From: Mucilaginibacter sp. UBA4741
GTDB taxonomy: Bacteria > Bacteroidota > Bacteroidia > Sphingobacteriales > Sphingobacteriaceae
DNA: 37,302 bases
NCBI GenBank assembly: GCA_002403905.1
Contig: DHIR01000006.1
Span: 1-37,302 of the forward strand
Direction of reading: 5' to 3'
The translations under genes were made by a program, and so were the position numbers. Numbering within the stretch: the first letter of the stretch is position 1; every line of letters begins with the position of its first letter. The notes under the pieces were generated by a model, which had not been told where the DNA came from, did not search any database, and worked only from the letters and a program-made list of their open reading frames with translations. Positions 9,014 through 18,645 of the stretch are shown here, piece after piece.

Positions 9014-9721
9014 TTACCGGTAATTAGCCCTCTTAACAAGCAGTTTGATGTCCTTAATGATGATCTTGCGGCCTTCTGTTTCTAAAATACCTTCTGCTTT
9101 AAATTCCTTCAACAGCCGGATCACATTTTCCTGCGCGATCCCGGCAATATTGGCCAGATCAGTACGTGAAATATTTAGGAAAATTTCTTCGTCAGCCCGA
9201 CCATCATCTTTGTATTTTTCCCTCAATACGATGAGCGCGATGGCCAATCGCTCAGATGCTGTGCGCTGGCCGAATACGGATATATTATTGGCCAGTACGG
9301 TAAATTCGTGGCTTAAAGCCTTTAAAAGCCGCTGACTAAAACCAGGCGAGCTGTGGATCACTTCAAAAAAATCTTCCTTTGGGATAAAACACAATGAACT
9401 TGCTTCCAAAGCAGATGCGGAATCCGGATAGCGTTCCTCCGCTAGCACCGCATGGTAACCGATCAGTTCACCCTGGTTGGCTACATAAATGATCTGCTCT
9501 TTGCCGATATGGTCAACTTTATATTTCTTGATTTTGCCGCTTCTAACCAGAAAGATACCTGCCGGAACAGCGCCCTCCCGGAAAATCACATCGCCTTTCT
9601 GATATCTTTGTTCGCTTTGGCTTGCTATCAATAGCTGATAATCCTCTTCCGACAAAATATTCAAAATAGATTGCGTTGTAAAATTCCAACGGTCAATAGG
9701 AAAGATTCCCGATAAACTCAT
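9014..9721 (-). CDS. Crp/Fnr family transcription regulator of the lipid/glycine-cleavage cluster
   Basis: A 235-residue protein with an N-terminal cyclic-nucleotide-binding-type domain (about residues 20-140, with KGDVIFREGAVPAGIFLVRSGKIK) and a C-terminal winged helix (NISRTDLANIAGIAQENVIRLLKEF, about 182-206). In the recognition helix the Glu and Arg that contact the GA step in CRP/FNR half-sites are kept (QENVIR), while the CRP-type first Arg is Gln. There is only one cysteine, so the four FNR iron-sulfur ligands are absent and the signal must differ. The gene is divergent from the large operon at 9821. Three FNR/CRP-like palindromes at 9749, 19403 and 21080 fit it as the local regulator. 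Family call firm; signal unknown. Confidence 0.88.
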   Translation of the reverse strand: MSLSGIFPIDRWNFTTQSILNILSEEDYQLLIASQSEQRYQKGDVIFREGAVPAGIFLVRSGKIKKYKVDHIGKEQIIYVANQGELIGYHAVLAEERYPDSASALEASSLCFIPKEDFFEVIHSSPGFSQRLLKALSHEFTVLANNISVFGQRTASERLAIALIVLREKYKDDGRADEEIFLNISRTDLANIAGIAQENVIRLLKEFKAEGILETEGRKIIIKDIKLLVKRANYR

Positions 9722-9725
9722 GGTA

Positions 9726-9733
9726 CAAAGATA
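9726..9733 (-). promoter_or_regulatory. -7 element of the Crp/Fnr regulator gene
   Basis: Reads TATCTTTG on the reverse strand, a perfect TAnnTTTG, ending only 4 nt before the ATG at 9721. The transcript would therefore be leaderless or nearly so. The palindrome at 9749-9762 covers the upstream region of this promoter, a repressing position. Confidence 0.55.
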
Positions 9734-9748
9734 CGATAATATAAAAAA

Positions 9749-9762
9749 CTGATAAATATCGT
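9749..9762. promoter_or_regulatory. Crp/Fnr-type operator, site 1
   Basis: CTGAT-AAAT-ATCGT is a near-palindrome like the FNR box (TTGAT-N4-ATCAA). Its centre, 9755.5, is 51.5 bp before the first T of the -7 element at 9807 that drives the large operon. It is also 22.5 bp upstream of the regulator's own -7 element on the other strand. One site could thus activate the operon and repress the regulator. Binding by the neighbouring protein is inferred. Confidence 0.6.
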
Positions 9763-9806
9763 GTTATGGGCTGATTTTATTCGATAAATCCGCTCTGCTA
9801 AGGGGG

Positions 9807-9814
9807 TAAATTTG
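9807..9814 (+). promoter_or_regulatory. -7 element of the large lipid/glycine-cleavage operon
   Basis: TAAATTTG is a perfect TAnnTTTG, followed by the ATG at 9821, so the mRNA is probably leaderless. No TTG is present at the -33 position (around 9784-9786), which fits an activator-dependent promoter served by the palindrome at 9749. Confidence 0.55.
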
Positions 9815-9820
9815 CTTTCA

Positions 9821-10486
9821 ATGGATGCTTACCCTTTTTCTCATTTTCCACCTGTTTATCATGATCAGGTTAAAACAGGTACGATAGTCCCATTAAAAAC
9901 GGAACATATCAACTTTTCTATCTTTAGAACTGATGCAGATTTCGACTTGTTTTATCACGAACATTTTCAACTCATGTCGCTAAAGCAGTGGACACCTTTG
10001 GCTATAGCCCGTAAAGCCGCAGAATTTTTAGCAGAACCCGGTTCTAAAGTGCTGGACATTGGCAGTGGTATCGGTAAGTTCTGCCTTACCGGTGCTTTTT
10101 TCAATCCCGAAGCTACCTTTTTTGGCGTTGAGCAAAGGCATGAGCTTTATCATTACGCAAAGGTTGCCAAAAATTATACGCAGCTGGAAAATGTAGGTTT
10201 CATTCACGCCAACATAACTCAGATCAATTTCAAAGAATTTGACCACTTCTATTTTTATAATGCTTTCTACGAAAATATCGATCAAAAAAATGCGATTGAT
10301 GATACCATTGAAACATCTTATAGCCTTTATACCTATTACACAGAATACCTTTTGGCTGCTTTAAAAGGAGTCAAAACGGGGACACGTTTGGTTACCTACC
10401 AGTGCCTGGATGAAGTGATCGACATAAATTTCAAATTAGCATGGTCCTCTGAAAATACTTTGCTGCGCATGTGGATCAAAGAATAA
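9821..10486 (+). CDS. Class I SAM-dependent methyltransferase, first of a tandem pair
   Basis: A 221-residue protein from the ATG at 9821; an in-frame TTG at 9812 falls inside the promoter element and is unlikely. The SAM-binding motif VLDIGSGIGKF is at 77-87 and the ribose-binding Glu is in FGVEQRHEL (about 104). Later come HANITQ and the acidic/aromatic DHFYFYNAFYEN. The order (DIGSGxGK, VEQ, gNit, YNaF, GTRLV) recalls the DOT1-type fold more than O- or N-methyltransferases of known natural-product pathways; this is a by-eye impression. It is about half identical to the next gene. It opens the operon that holds the PLP synthase, glycine cleavage and KAS III genes. The methyl acceptor is unknown; a lipid head-group amine is one possibility. 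Confidence 0.75.
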   Translation: MDAYPFSHFPPVYHDQVKTGTIVPLKTEHINFSIFRTDADFDLFYHEHFQLMSLKQWTPLAIARKAAEFLAEPGSKVLDIGSGIGKFCLTGAFFNPEATFFGVEQRHELYHYAKVAKNYTQLENVGFIHANITQINFKEFDHFYFYNAFYENIDQKNAIDDTIETSYSLYTYYTEYLLAALKGVKTGTRLVTYQCLDEVIDINFKLAWSSENTLLRMWIKE

Positions 10487-10534
10487 TACTTTATCCGGAT
10501 GCCTTTTATAATTCAATAGCACTAATAACAACCA

Positions 10535-11128
10535 ATGGAAACTGATACTTTAAATTTATATCTGTTCAGAAAGGACGCTTCTTTTGATTACCTATACCCG
10601 GACCATATTAAGGAATTGTCCCAAATGCACTGGACGCCGGTTGATATTGCCAAAAAAGCCGCCTTCTTTTTAGCAATTCCGAATGCACGGGTGCTTGATA
10701 TTGGCAGTGGTGTAGGTAAGTTTTGCATCACAGCTGGCGCGCATTTTCCGGACACTCAGTTTATCGGTATTGAACAGCGTAAAGAATTATGTACGTATGC
10801 GGAGGTCGCCAAAGACGAGATCAGCCTGGATAATGTTTCCTTTATCCACGGCAACCTGACCGATCTGGATTATGATGATTACGACCATTTTTATTTCTAC
10901 AATTCCTTTTATGAAAATATAGAGCCGGGCAGCCGGATAGATTATGCGGTAAGAACTTCTTTTGAGCTGTATGAACGTTATACCCGCTTTGTCTATGCCA
11001 TGCTCGGTGCCAAAAAATCAGGCACAAGGCTGGTCACCTATCATGCCCGCGATACACAAATCCCTCCGAGTTATAACCTGGTGGATAATAATTACAACAA
11101 GCTGCTTAAAATGTGGATCAAGAAATAA
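10535..11128 (+). CDS. Class I SAM-dependent methyltransferase, second of a tandem pair
   Basis: A 197-residue protein that begins 48 nt after the first methyltransferase and is about half identical to it along nearly its whole length, lacking about 30 N-terminal residues. The SAM motif VLDIGSGVGKF is at 53-63, and FIGIEQRKEL, HGNLTD, HFYFYNSFYEN and GTRLVTYH all match the first copy. The stop codon overlaps the start of the DUF983 gene (TAATG), indicating translational coupling. A local duplication with both copies intact suggests two related acceptors, two successive methylations or a heterodimer. I cannot tell which. Confidence 0.75.
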   Translation: METDTLNLYLFRKDASFDYLYPDHIKELSQMHWTPVDIAKKAAFFLAIPNARVLDIGSGVGKFCITAGAHFPDTQFIGIEQRKELCTYAEVAKDEISLDNVSFIHGNLTDLDYDDYDHFYFYNSFYENIEPGSRIDYAVRTSFELYERYTRFVYAMLGAKKSGTRLVTYHARDTQIPPSYNLVDNNYNKLLKMWIKK

Positions 11129-11589
11129 TGAAAATGACGGATTTAGAAACACCAAAATCCTGGGCCATGCTGCATGCCAAATGCCCGCGTTGCCGACGGG
11201 GGAATATGTTTGAGGGGGGAATGTACCGCTTTGGCTCAAACAGGATCAATATCAACTGTCCGCATTGTCACATGACCTTTGAAATTGAACCCGGATATTT
11301 TTATGCGGCCATGTATGTCAGCTACGCGCTTAATATTATGGAGGTAGGATTTTTTTGTACGCTCACTTACCTGCTTACTCATAATGGGGATTCGCCCTGG
11401 CTATATGTCAGTACGATAATCACGGGCTGCCTCCTGATCGCGCCTGTCAATTTCAGGTATTCAAGGGTGTTCCTGTTATACTGGCTATCTCCGAAAGTGC
11501 ATTATCATCGGGAACTGGATAGGCCGGAACCGAAAAACACTCAAGAAAAGGCCGTAAATAGCTTTATCAATTTGAAAACCATTAAATGA
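11128..11589 (+). CDS. DUF983 family zinc-ribbon membrane protein
   Basis: I chose the ATG at 11128, which overlaps the previous stop as TAATG; an in-frame GTG at 11113 would lie inside the methyltransferase. The 153-residue protein has a short zinc ribbon (CPRC ... CPHC, about residues 19-52) followed by two hydrophobic helices (about 57-83 and 91-112) and a polar, basic tail. This is the DUF983 layout. No function is established for the family. Its stop overlaps the next start (ATGA at 11586-11589), so it is in the same operon and translationally coupled on both sides. It may anchor or assemble a membrane-associated enzyme of this cluster. Confidence 0.8.
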   Translation: MKMTDLETPKSWAMLHAKCPRCRRGNMFEGGMYRFGSNRININCPHCHMTFEIEPGYFYAAMYVSYALNIMEVGFFCTLTYLLTHNGDSPWLYVSTIITGCLLIAPVNFRYSRVFLLYWLSPKVHYHRELDRPEPKNTQEKAVNSFINLKTIK

Positions 11590-11938
11590 ATTTATTAGAA
11601 AAAGCTTTATCAAAATTAGGGCCGCTTGGTTCTCATGCTTACTACGCCCACAGATACTTTGCCTATCCCAAGCTGGAAGGCGAGTTGGGCAACAAAATGA
11701 TGTTTAAGGGCAAAGAAAAATTAGTGTGGAGTTTAAATAACTACCTGGGTCTGGCGAATTGCCCCGATGTCCGCAAAGCCGATGAAGAGGGCGTTAAACA
11801 ATATGGTTTAGCTTACCCTATGGGCGCACCTAGGCATTTATCAAAAATTTTGATCAGTACAAAGATTTCGCGACACCGGCTATTCTGGAGGAAGTCCCTA
11901 AAATTAAATCCGTTTACGATATCCCTTCGTTAACCTAA
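11586..11938 (+). pseudogene. Alpha-oxoamine synthase-type PLP enzyme, internally deleted and frameshifted
   Basis: The first ~80 codons encode the N-terminus of a PLP-dependent aminotransferase/alpha-oxoamine synthase of the kind common in Bacteroidota (MNLLEKALSKLGPLGSHAYY ... WSLNNYLGLANCPDVRKAD ... YPMGAP). After about 11830 the frame gives an unrelated tail and stops at 11931. In another frame, from 11834 to the TAA at 11936-11938, the DNA encodes a sensible C-terminal tail (FDQYKDFATPAILEEVPKI then KSVYDIPSLT). The two ends of one gene are therefore joined with the middle, including the PLP lysine, missing. From a usual length near 420 residues, roughly 300 codons are lost. The start is still coupled to the DUF983 stop. 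An assembly join is the alternative explanation. Confidence 0.75.
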
Positions 11939-11953
11939 AATAAATTATAAAAA

Positions 11954-12331
11954 ATGAATTTCCCACAGGAGTTATTTTACACCAAAGACCATGAATGGAT
12001 CAGTTTCGAGAACCAGCACGCTTTAGTAGGTATCACTGATTTTGCGCAAAAAGAGTTAGGCGATATTGTTTACCTGGATATACCCAGTTTAAATAAGATT
12101 ATCCTGGCCGAAGGCGTTTTTGGAACCGTAGAAGCTGTAAAAACAGTTTCTGACCTTTTTATGCCGGTGACGGGGAAGATTATTGAGGTCAACCTAATGA
12201 TAGATAAAACCCCTGAACTGATCAATCAGGAACCTTATTCCACCTGGATGGTCAAAGTATTGCTGACCTCTGATGATAACAAAGGATCATTATTAACAGC
12301 AGATGAATATAAAGCGCTCATCGGCAAATAG
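11954..12331 (+). CDS. gcvH: Glycine cleavage system H protein
   Basis: A 125-residue lipoyl carrier protein. FGTVEAVKTVSDLFMPVTG holds the lipoylated Lys63, and KDHEWISFEN and GITDFAQKELGDIVYLDIP are standard H-protein segments. It shuttles the aminomethyl group from P to T protein and electrons to lipoamide dehydrogenase. It begins 15 nt after the pseudogene and is followed at 19 nt by gcvT, so H-T-P form one continuous transcript. There is no room for a glycine riboswitch in front of it, which means glycine does not control this copy in the usual way. Lipoamide dehydrogenase and lipoylation genes are not in the window. Confidence 0.96.
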   Translation: MNFPQELFYTKDHEWISFENQHALVGITDFAQKELGDIVYLDIPSLNKIILAEGVFGTVEAVKTVSDLFMPVTGKIIEVNLMIDKTPELINQEPYSTWMVKVLLTSDDNKGSLLTADEYKALIGK

Positions 12332-12350
12332 CCTGCTAAATTAATCAAAC

Positions 12351-13445
12351 ATGAAAGAATCTGTATTAACACCCATTCATCAGCACTTAGGCGCAAAAAT
12401 GGCTCCTTTTGCCGGGTATAATATGCCCATACAATACCCCACCGGTATCAATGCGGAACACGATGCGGTCAGAAACGGGGTCGGTGTATTCGATGTATCC
12501 CACATGGGTGAATTCATCATTGAAGGTGCTCATGCTTTGGATCTTATTCAAAGATTGACAACAAATGATGCCTCGGTTTTATCCATAGGTCAGGTACAAT
12601 ACTCCTGTATGACTAATGAAAAAGGGGGCATCATTGATGATATATTGGTTTACAGATTAGAGGAAGAAAAATATATGCTCGTAGTAAACGCTTCCAATAT
12701 TGAAAAAGACTGGAACTGGATAGTCGGGTATAATTTTAACGGTGCTGCATTAACGGACACCTCGGAGTTTACATCGCTACTATCTGTACAGGGGCCTTAT
12801 GCGATTGATACGTTGCAGAAACTAACCTCGGTATCGCTTAAAGACATACCTTATTATCATTTCAAAACCGGCATGATGTACGGTATTCCGGATGTCATTA
12901 TATCTAATACGGGTTATACCGGGGCCGGTGGGTTTGAAATTTATCTAAACAGGAATTTATCGGTCGAAATGTGGAACGGCATTTTTGCCGCAGGCCGGAA
13001 TTACCGCATACGGCCAATAGGGTTAGGCGCAAGAGATACGCTAAGACTGGAAATGGGCTACTGTCTTTATGGGAATGATATTGATGATATGACCACACCA
13101 TTTGATGCCGGATTGGGCTGGATCATCAAATTTAGCAAAGATTTTACAGGCTGGCGTGTCTTGCAGAATCAAAAAAACAAAGGTTCAAAACTGGCTTTGG
13201 TGGGTATCATTATGGAAGGTAAAGGCATCCCCCGGCATGGCTACCGCATTATGAACAGCGACAAGGAGCCGGTAGGAATAATTACTTCGGGGACGCAATC
13301 ACCTACACTGAAAACAGGCATAGCCTTAGGTTATGTCGATATCAATTTAAAAGCCCCTGGTACGCCGTTGCTTATTGAGATCAGAGACCAATTTTACGAA
13401 GCTAAGGTGTGCCGCCTGCCCTTTGTTCAAAGTAAAGTTAAATAA
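12351..13445 (+). CDS. gcvT: Glycine cleavage system T protein (aminomethyltransferase)
   Basis: A 364-residue protein of normal length. Landmarks include [36 protein letters not shown] at the N-terminus (about residues 20-55; key FDVSHMGE), [11 protein letters not shown] with the catalytic Asp (about 96), the [13 protein letters not shown] loop and [21 protein letters not shown] that lines the folate site. It transfers the methylene group from the H-protein arm to tetrahydrofolate, releasing ammonia and giving 5,10-methylene-THF. It is separated by 8 nt from gcvP. Nothing suggests degeneration. Confidence 0.96.
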   Translation: MKESVLTPIHQHLGAKMAPFAGYNMPIQYPTGINAEHDAVRNGVGVFDVSHMGEFIIEGAHALDLIQRLTTNDASVLSIGQVQYSCMTNEKGGIIDDILVYRLEEEKYMLVVNASNIEKDWNWIVGYNFNGAALTDTSEFTSLLSVQGPYAIDTLQKLTSVSLKDIPYYHFKTGMMYGIPDVIISNTGYTGAGGFEIYLNRNLSVEMWNGIFAAGRNYRIRPIGLGARDTLRLEMGYCLYGNDIDDMTTPFDAGLGWIIKFSKDFTGWRVLQNQKNKGSKLALVGIIMEGKGIPRHGYRIMNSDKEPVGIITSGTQSPTLKTGIALGYVDINLKAPGTPLLIEIRDQFYEAKVCRLPFVQSKVK

Positions 13446-13453
13446 CAAATCAG

Positions 13454-16330
13454 ATGAAATTAACGCAACAGTTTGCACACCGCCATATCGGCCCTGATGA
13501 ACAGGAAAAAAAAGCCATGCTCGAAGTTATTGGCGTTAGTTCGCTGGAAACGCTGATCGATGAAACTATTCCAAATGACATCCGGCTTAAAACACCTTTA
13601 AATATTGCGCCTGCAATTACAGAATACCAGTATATCAGTAAGCTTAAAAGGCTGGCTGCCAAAAACAAAATTTTCCGCAACTATATTGGTTTGGGCTATT
13701 ATAATTCCATTATGCCGGCAGTGATCCAAAGGAACGTATTTGAAAATCCCGGCTGGTATTCTGCTTATACACCATATCAACCCGAAATAGCACAGGGCCG
13801 TCTGGAAGCTTTGTTAAACTACCAGACCCTAATTGCTGAATTAACAGGTTTGCCAATTGCCAATGCCTCCTTACTGGACGAGGCGACTTCGGCAGCCGAG
13901 GCGATGCTGATGTTTTACCATGACCAGCAAAGAAATAATACAACGTCCACCAGGAACAAATTCTTTGTATCTGATAAATGTTTTCCCCAAACCATCGACG
14001 TTTTAAAAACACGTTCAGAACCGCTGGCCATTCAATTGGTAGTTGGCGATATTGAAAAGATCAAGTTCGATCCTACTTATTTTGGTGCGCTACTGCAATA
14101 TCCTGATGCCTATGGCGAGATTACAGATTATCATGAAGTAGTTAAGCAATTAGCTGTGCTGGATATCAAAGTATGTGTAGCGGCTGATCTCATGGCCCTG
14201 GTATTGCTGAAACCTCCCGGCGCCTGGGGAGCTGATTGCGTGGTCGGTAACACCCAGCGATTTGGGATGCCACTTGGTTTCGGCGGCCCCCATGCAGGTT
14301 TCTTTTCCTGCAAAGAAGATTTTAAAAGACTGGCACCTGGCCGGATCATCGGTATTTCTAAAGATGCTCACGGACAGCCTGCTTTACGTATGGCTTTACA
14401 AACAAGGGAACAGCATATTAAGCGGGATAAAGCGACCTCTAATATTTGTACCGCACAGGCCCTTCCCGCTATTATGGCTTCGATGTACGCCGTATATCAC
14501 GGCGCAGCCGGATTAAATAACATTGCGCAACGTATTCATTTAAAAACACTCACGCTTGCTGCGGGTTTAGACCGTTTGGGCTATGTGCGCAAAACGAGGA
14601 TCTTCTTTGATACGTTGGTTTACGAAGGTAACATCATCGCTATACGTGCCCATGCAGAGAAAAATGGCATCAATTTCAGGTATATCAATGGCTCCCTGTT
14701 TTCCATTTCACTTGATGAAACGACCGGGCCGGAAGATATTGCTACTGTACTAAATTTACTGGCCTATGTAAACAGGCAGCGATATGAAAGCAGAAACACT
14801 TTCACCGCATCACCTGTCTTAACATCCGGTTTGAAAAGAAGCCCGGACTTCCTGCAACAGGACGTTTTCAAGTTGCACCGCAGCGAAACTGCCATGATGC
14901 GCTATATTAAACACCTGGAAAACAAAGACCTCTCTTTGGTCCACAGTATGATACCGTTAGGGTCGTGCACGATGAAGCTGAACGCCGCGGCCGAGCTTTT
15001 ACCGCTTACTTGGCCTGAATTTGCGGAGATGCACCCCTTTGCGCCGCTAGGCCAGGCGGAAGGATACGCGGAACTCATCCGGGAGCTTGGGCAGGACTTA
15101 TGTGAGATCACAGGATTTGAAGGCATCAGTTTTCAGCCAAATTCCGGCGCTCAAGGTGAATATGCCGGCTTGATGGTGATCCGTGCCTATCATAAACATA
15201 AAGGTGAAACCCATCGTAATGTTACGCTGATACCTTCTTCGGCACATGGAACCAATCCGGCATCGGCGGCGATGGCAGGGATGAAGATTGTTGTCGTATC
15301 GTGTGATGATAACGGCAACATTGATTTGAGCGACTTAAAAAAGAAAGCAGAACAGCACAAAGAAAATCTGGCTTGTCTGATGATCACTTATCCTTCAACA
15401 CACGGTGTATATGAAGAATCAGTCAAAAAAATAACAAAGATCGTTCATGATATGGGCGGACAGGTCTATATGGATGGCGCCAACATGAATGCACAGGTCG
15501 GATTGACCAGCCCCGGTTTTATCGGCGCGGATGCTTGCCACCTCAACCTGCATAAAACCTTCGCCATACCTCATGGTGGCGGTGGCCCCGGTATGGGGCC
15601 GATTGCGGTTGCAAAACATTTGATACCCTTTTTACCCGGCCATTTTTCTGCTGCTAAGAATGACAGCGAACACGCTATATCCGCCATATCAGCAGCGCCT
15701 TTCGGCAGTGCCTTAATATTGTTGATCTCTTACGGGTATATCAAGTTGCTCGGAGCAAAGGGCCTTACCGCAGCCACAAAGACCGCTATCCTTAATGCTA
15801 ATTACCTTAAAGAGCGTCTGAAGGCAGATTATAAAATATTATATACGGGTACCAAAGGCCGCTGCGCACATGAATTTATTATTGACTGCCAGGATTTTAA
15901 AAAGGTGGCTAACATCGAGGTTGGTGATATTGCGAAAAGGCTGATGGATTATGGCTTTCATGCGCCAACGATAGGTTTCCCGGTGCATGATACCCTGATG
16001 ATCGAACCAACAGAAAGTGAGAACAAGCAGGAACTGGATCGGTTCTGCCAGGCTATGTTAGCTATCAGGCAGGAAATTGATGAAGTGATCTTTTATAAAT
16101 ACGACCAGCTGGACAACGTTTTCAAAAATGCACCGCATACGATTGATGATATTACATCTGATAACTGGAAAAGGCCGTACAGCAGGGCTAAAGCGGTTTT
16201 TCCTTCCACCTGGGTAAAAAACAACAAATTCTGGCCATCGGTGAACCGGATCGATAATGCCATAGGCGACAGAAACCTGATCTGTACCTGCCCGGCAACG
16301 GAGGACTACCTGGAAGTAATCATATCTTAA
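13454..16330 (+). CDS. gcvP: Glycine cleavage system P protein (glycine decarboxylase), single-chain
   Basis: A 958-residue single-chain P protein, the fused form of the two-subunit enzyme and normal in length. The N-terminal half opens with FAHRHIGPDEQEKKAML and the C-terminal half carries the PLP site HLNLHKTFAIPHGGGGPGMG with Lys701. HSMIPLGSCTMKLNA and SSAHGTNPASAAMAGMK are further family signatures. It decarboxylates glycine and loads the aminomethyl group on the H-protein lipoyl arm. It sits in the middle of the Crp/Fnr-linked operon, 29 nt before the serine palmitoyltransferase paralogue. This linkage hints that the amino-acid pool (glycine or serine via methylene-THF) serves the condensing enzyme, which is inference. 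Confidence 0.97.
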   Translation: MKLTQQFAHRHIGPDEQEKKAMLEVIGVSSLETLIDETIPNDIRLKTPLNIAPAITEYQYISKLKRLAAKNKIFRNYIGLGYYNSIMPAVIQRNVFENPGWYSAYTPYQPEIAQGRLEALLNYQTLIAELTGLPIANASLLDEATSAAEAMLMFYHDQQRNNTTSTRNKFFVSDKCFPQTIDVLKTRSEPLAIQLVVGDIEKIKFDPTYFGALLQYPDAYGEITDYHEVVKQLAVLDIKVCVAADLMALVLLKPPGAWGADCVVGNTQRFGMPLGFGGPHAGFFSCKEDFKRLAPGRIIGISKDAHGQPALRMALQTREQHIKRDKATSNICTAQALPAIMASMYAVYHGAAGLNNIAQRIHLKTLTLAAGLDRLGYVRKTRIFFDTLVYEGNIIAIRAHAEKNGINFRYINGSLFSISLDETTGPEDIATVLNLLAYVNRQRYESRNTFTASPVLTSGLKRSPDFLQQDVFKLHRSETAMMRYIKHLENKDLSLVHSMIPLGSCTMKLNAAAELLPLTWPEFAEMHPFAPLGQAEGYAELIRELGQDLCEITGFEGISFQPNSGAQGEYAGLMVIRAYHKHKGETHRNVTLIPSSAHGTNPASAAMAGMKIVVVSCDDNGNIDLSDLKKKAEQHKENLACLMITYPSTHGVYEESVKKITKIVHDMGGQVYMDGANMNAQVGLTSPGFIGADACHLNLHKTFAIPHGGGGPGMGPIAVAKHLIPFLPGHFSAAKNDSEHAISAISAAPFGSALILLISYGYIKLLGAKGLTAATKTAILNANYLKERLKADYKILYTGTKGRCAHEFIIDCQDFKKVANIEVGDIAKRLMDYGFHAPTIGFPVHDTLMIEPTESENKQELDRFCQAMLAIRQEIDEVIFYKYDQLDNVFKNAPHTIDDITSDNWKRPYSRAKAVFPSTWVKNNKFWPSVNRIDNAIGDRNLICTCPATEDYLEVIIS

Positions 16331-16353
16331 AAAAAGGCAGGAATTAGCACTGA

Positions 16354-17643
<1,290 letters not shown>

Positions 17644-17653
17644 CTATTTTACA

Positions 17654-18625
17654 ATGATGCACGCAAAAATAACTGCCGTTAGTTCCTACGTACCGGAACA
17701 GGTGATTACCAACAAATGGTTTGAAGATAAAATTGAAACGCAGGGCGAATGGATCGTTTCAAGAACGGGCATCAGCGAAAGACGTTTCGCTGCGAAGAAT
17801 CAGTTCACGAGTGATCTTTGTATAAAAGCCGTTGAAAATATACTCCGTGAAAATCCTGCAGTTCCTATTAAAGATGTGGATTTTATTATTGTTGCGACAA
17901 CGACGGCTGATCAGGTTATGCCAAGCATGGCGAGCCGGGTTCAAAATAACTTTCAAATTCCAAATACAGGCTGCATTGACCTAATGGCCGCCTGTGCAGG
18001 GTTTGTCTATGGTATCATACTGGCTAAGGGACTGATAGCATCAGGTACACACAAAAAGATCCTGGTCATTGGCGCGGAAACCTTATCCAAATTCACCGAT
18101 TTTTCAGACCGGACTTCCTGTATATTATTTGGTGATGCCGCAGGTGTTGCGCTTATTGAACCCTCAGACAAAGCCGGAATATGGAGCAGCGTTACCGGTA
18201 CAGACGGCAGTCACGGAAATGACCTTTACTTAACGCAAAATAATCAGGTTATTAATGGCGAGCAGGTGGTAGTCAACGGCAAAATACATCAAAACGGGCG
18301 GGTGGTTTACAAATGGGCCGTTCAGAACATGAGTCAAAAAATAATGGAATTGTTAGCCGTCAATAACCTAAAGCTTGCTGATCTGAACTGGATCATCTTA
18401 CATAGTGCGAACCTGCGCATTATTGAAGCCGTTGCTACAGCTATAAATTATCCGTTGAGCCAAATGCTCACCAGTATAGAACTATTTGGCAATACTTCAT
18501 CAGCTTCCATTCCTTTAGCCTGGGATTTAGCAGCCAAAGCCGGAAAAGTAAAAATGGGCGACAAAGCGGTGCTCCTCGGGTTCGGTGGCGGACTGACCTA
18601 CGCCGGGGTAATTGTCGAAATTTGA
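17654..18625 (+). CDS. Beta-ketoacyl-ACP synthase III-like enzyme
   Basis: A 323-residue thiolase-fold enzyme with the full KAS III triad: Cys114 in MAACAGFVYG, His250 in ILHSANLRII and Asn280 in LFGNTSSASIPLA. DWIVSRTGI-type (here EWIVSRTGISERR, 32-44) and the C-terminal GFGGGLTYAG are also typical of FabH. It starts chain synthesis by condensing an acyl-CoA with malonyl-ACP, or in specialised paralogues transfers acyl groups. HSAN replaces the more common HQAN, a small change next to the catalytic His. It is the last gene of the operon, 10 nt after the alpha-oxoamine synthase, and a hairpin spans its stop. A dedicated role in making the acyl donor for the preceding enzyme is plausible. Housekeeping FabH is the alternative. 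Confidence 0.88.
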   Translation: MMHAKITAVSSYVPEQVITNKWFEDKIETQGEWIVSRTGISERRFAAKNQFTSDLCIKAVENILRENPAVPIKDVDFIIVATTTADQVMPSMASRVQNNFQIPNTGCIDLMAACAGFVYGIILAKGLIASGTHKKILVIGAETLSKFTDFSDRTSCILFGDAAGVALIEPSDKAGIWSSVTGTDGSHGNDLYLTQNNQVINGEQVVVNGKIHQNGRVVYKWAVQNMSQKIMELLAVNNLKLADLNWIILHSANLRIIEAVATAINYPLSQMLTSIELFGNTSSASIPLAWDLAAKAGKVKMGDKAVLLGFGGGLTYAGVIVEI

Positions 18626-18633
18626 CAATTACC
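18607..18633. terminator. Hairpin over the KAS III stop, between convergent transcripts
   Basis: Arms 18607-18616 (ggtaattgtc) and 18624-18633 are perfect reverse complements with a 7-nt loop, and the stop codon is in the hairpin. There is no T-tract on either side, so it is not a textbook intrinsic terminator. Its place between convergent operons suggests transcript-end protection. Confidence 0.45.
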
Positions 18634-18645
18634 GGGAACATCAGA

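Noticed and set aside
11113..11127. GTG start of the DUF983 protein at 11113
   Set aside because: The ATG at 11128 overlaps the upstream stop as TAATG, a typical coupled start, and preserves the family N-terminus.
11939..11953. Glycine riboswitch before gcvH
   Set aside because: Only 15 nt separate gcvH from the preceding pseudogene; there is no space or structure for an aptamer.
12218..12229. CTGAT-CA-ATCAG inside gcvH as a fourth Crp/Fnr site
   Set aside because: The spacer is 2 nt, not 4, and it lies in coding sequence with no promoter element 51.5 bp away.
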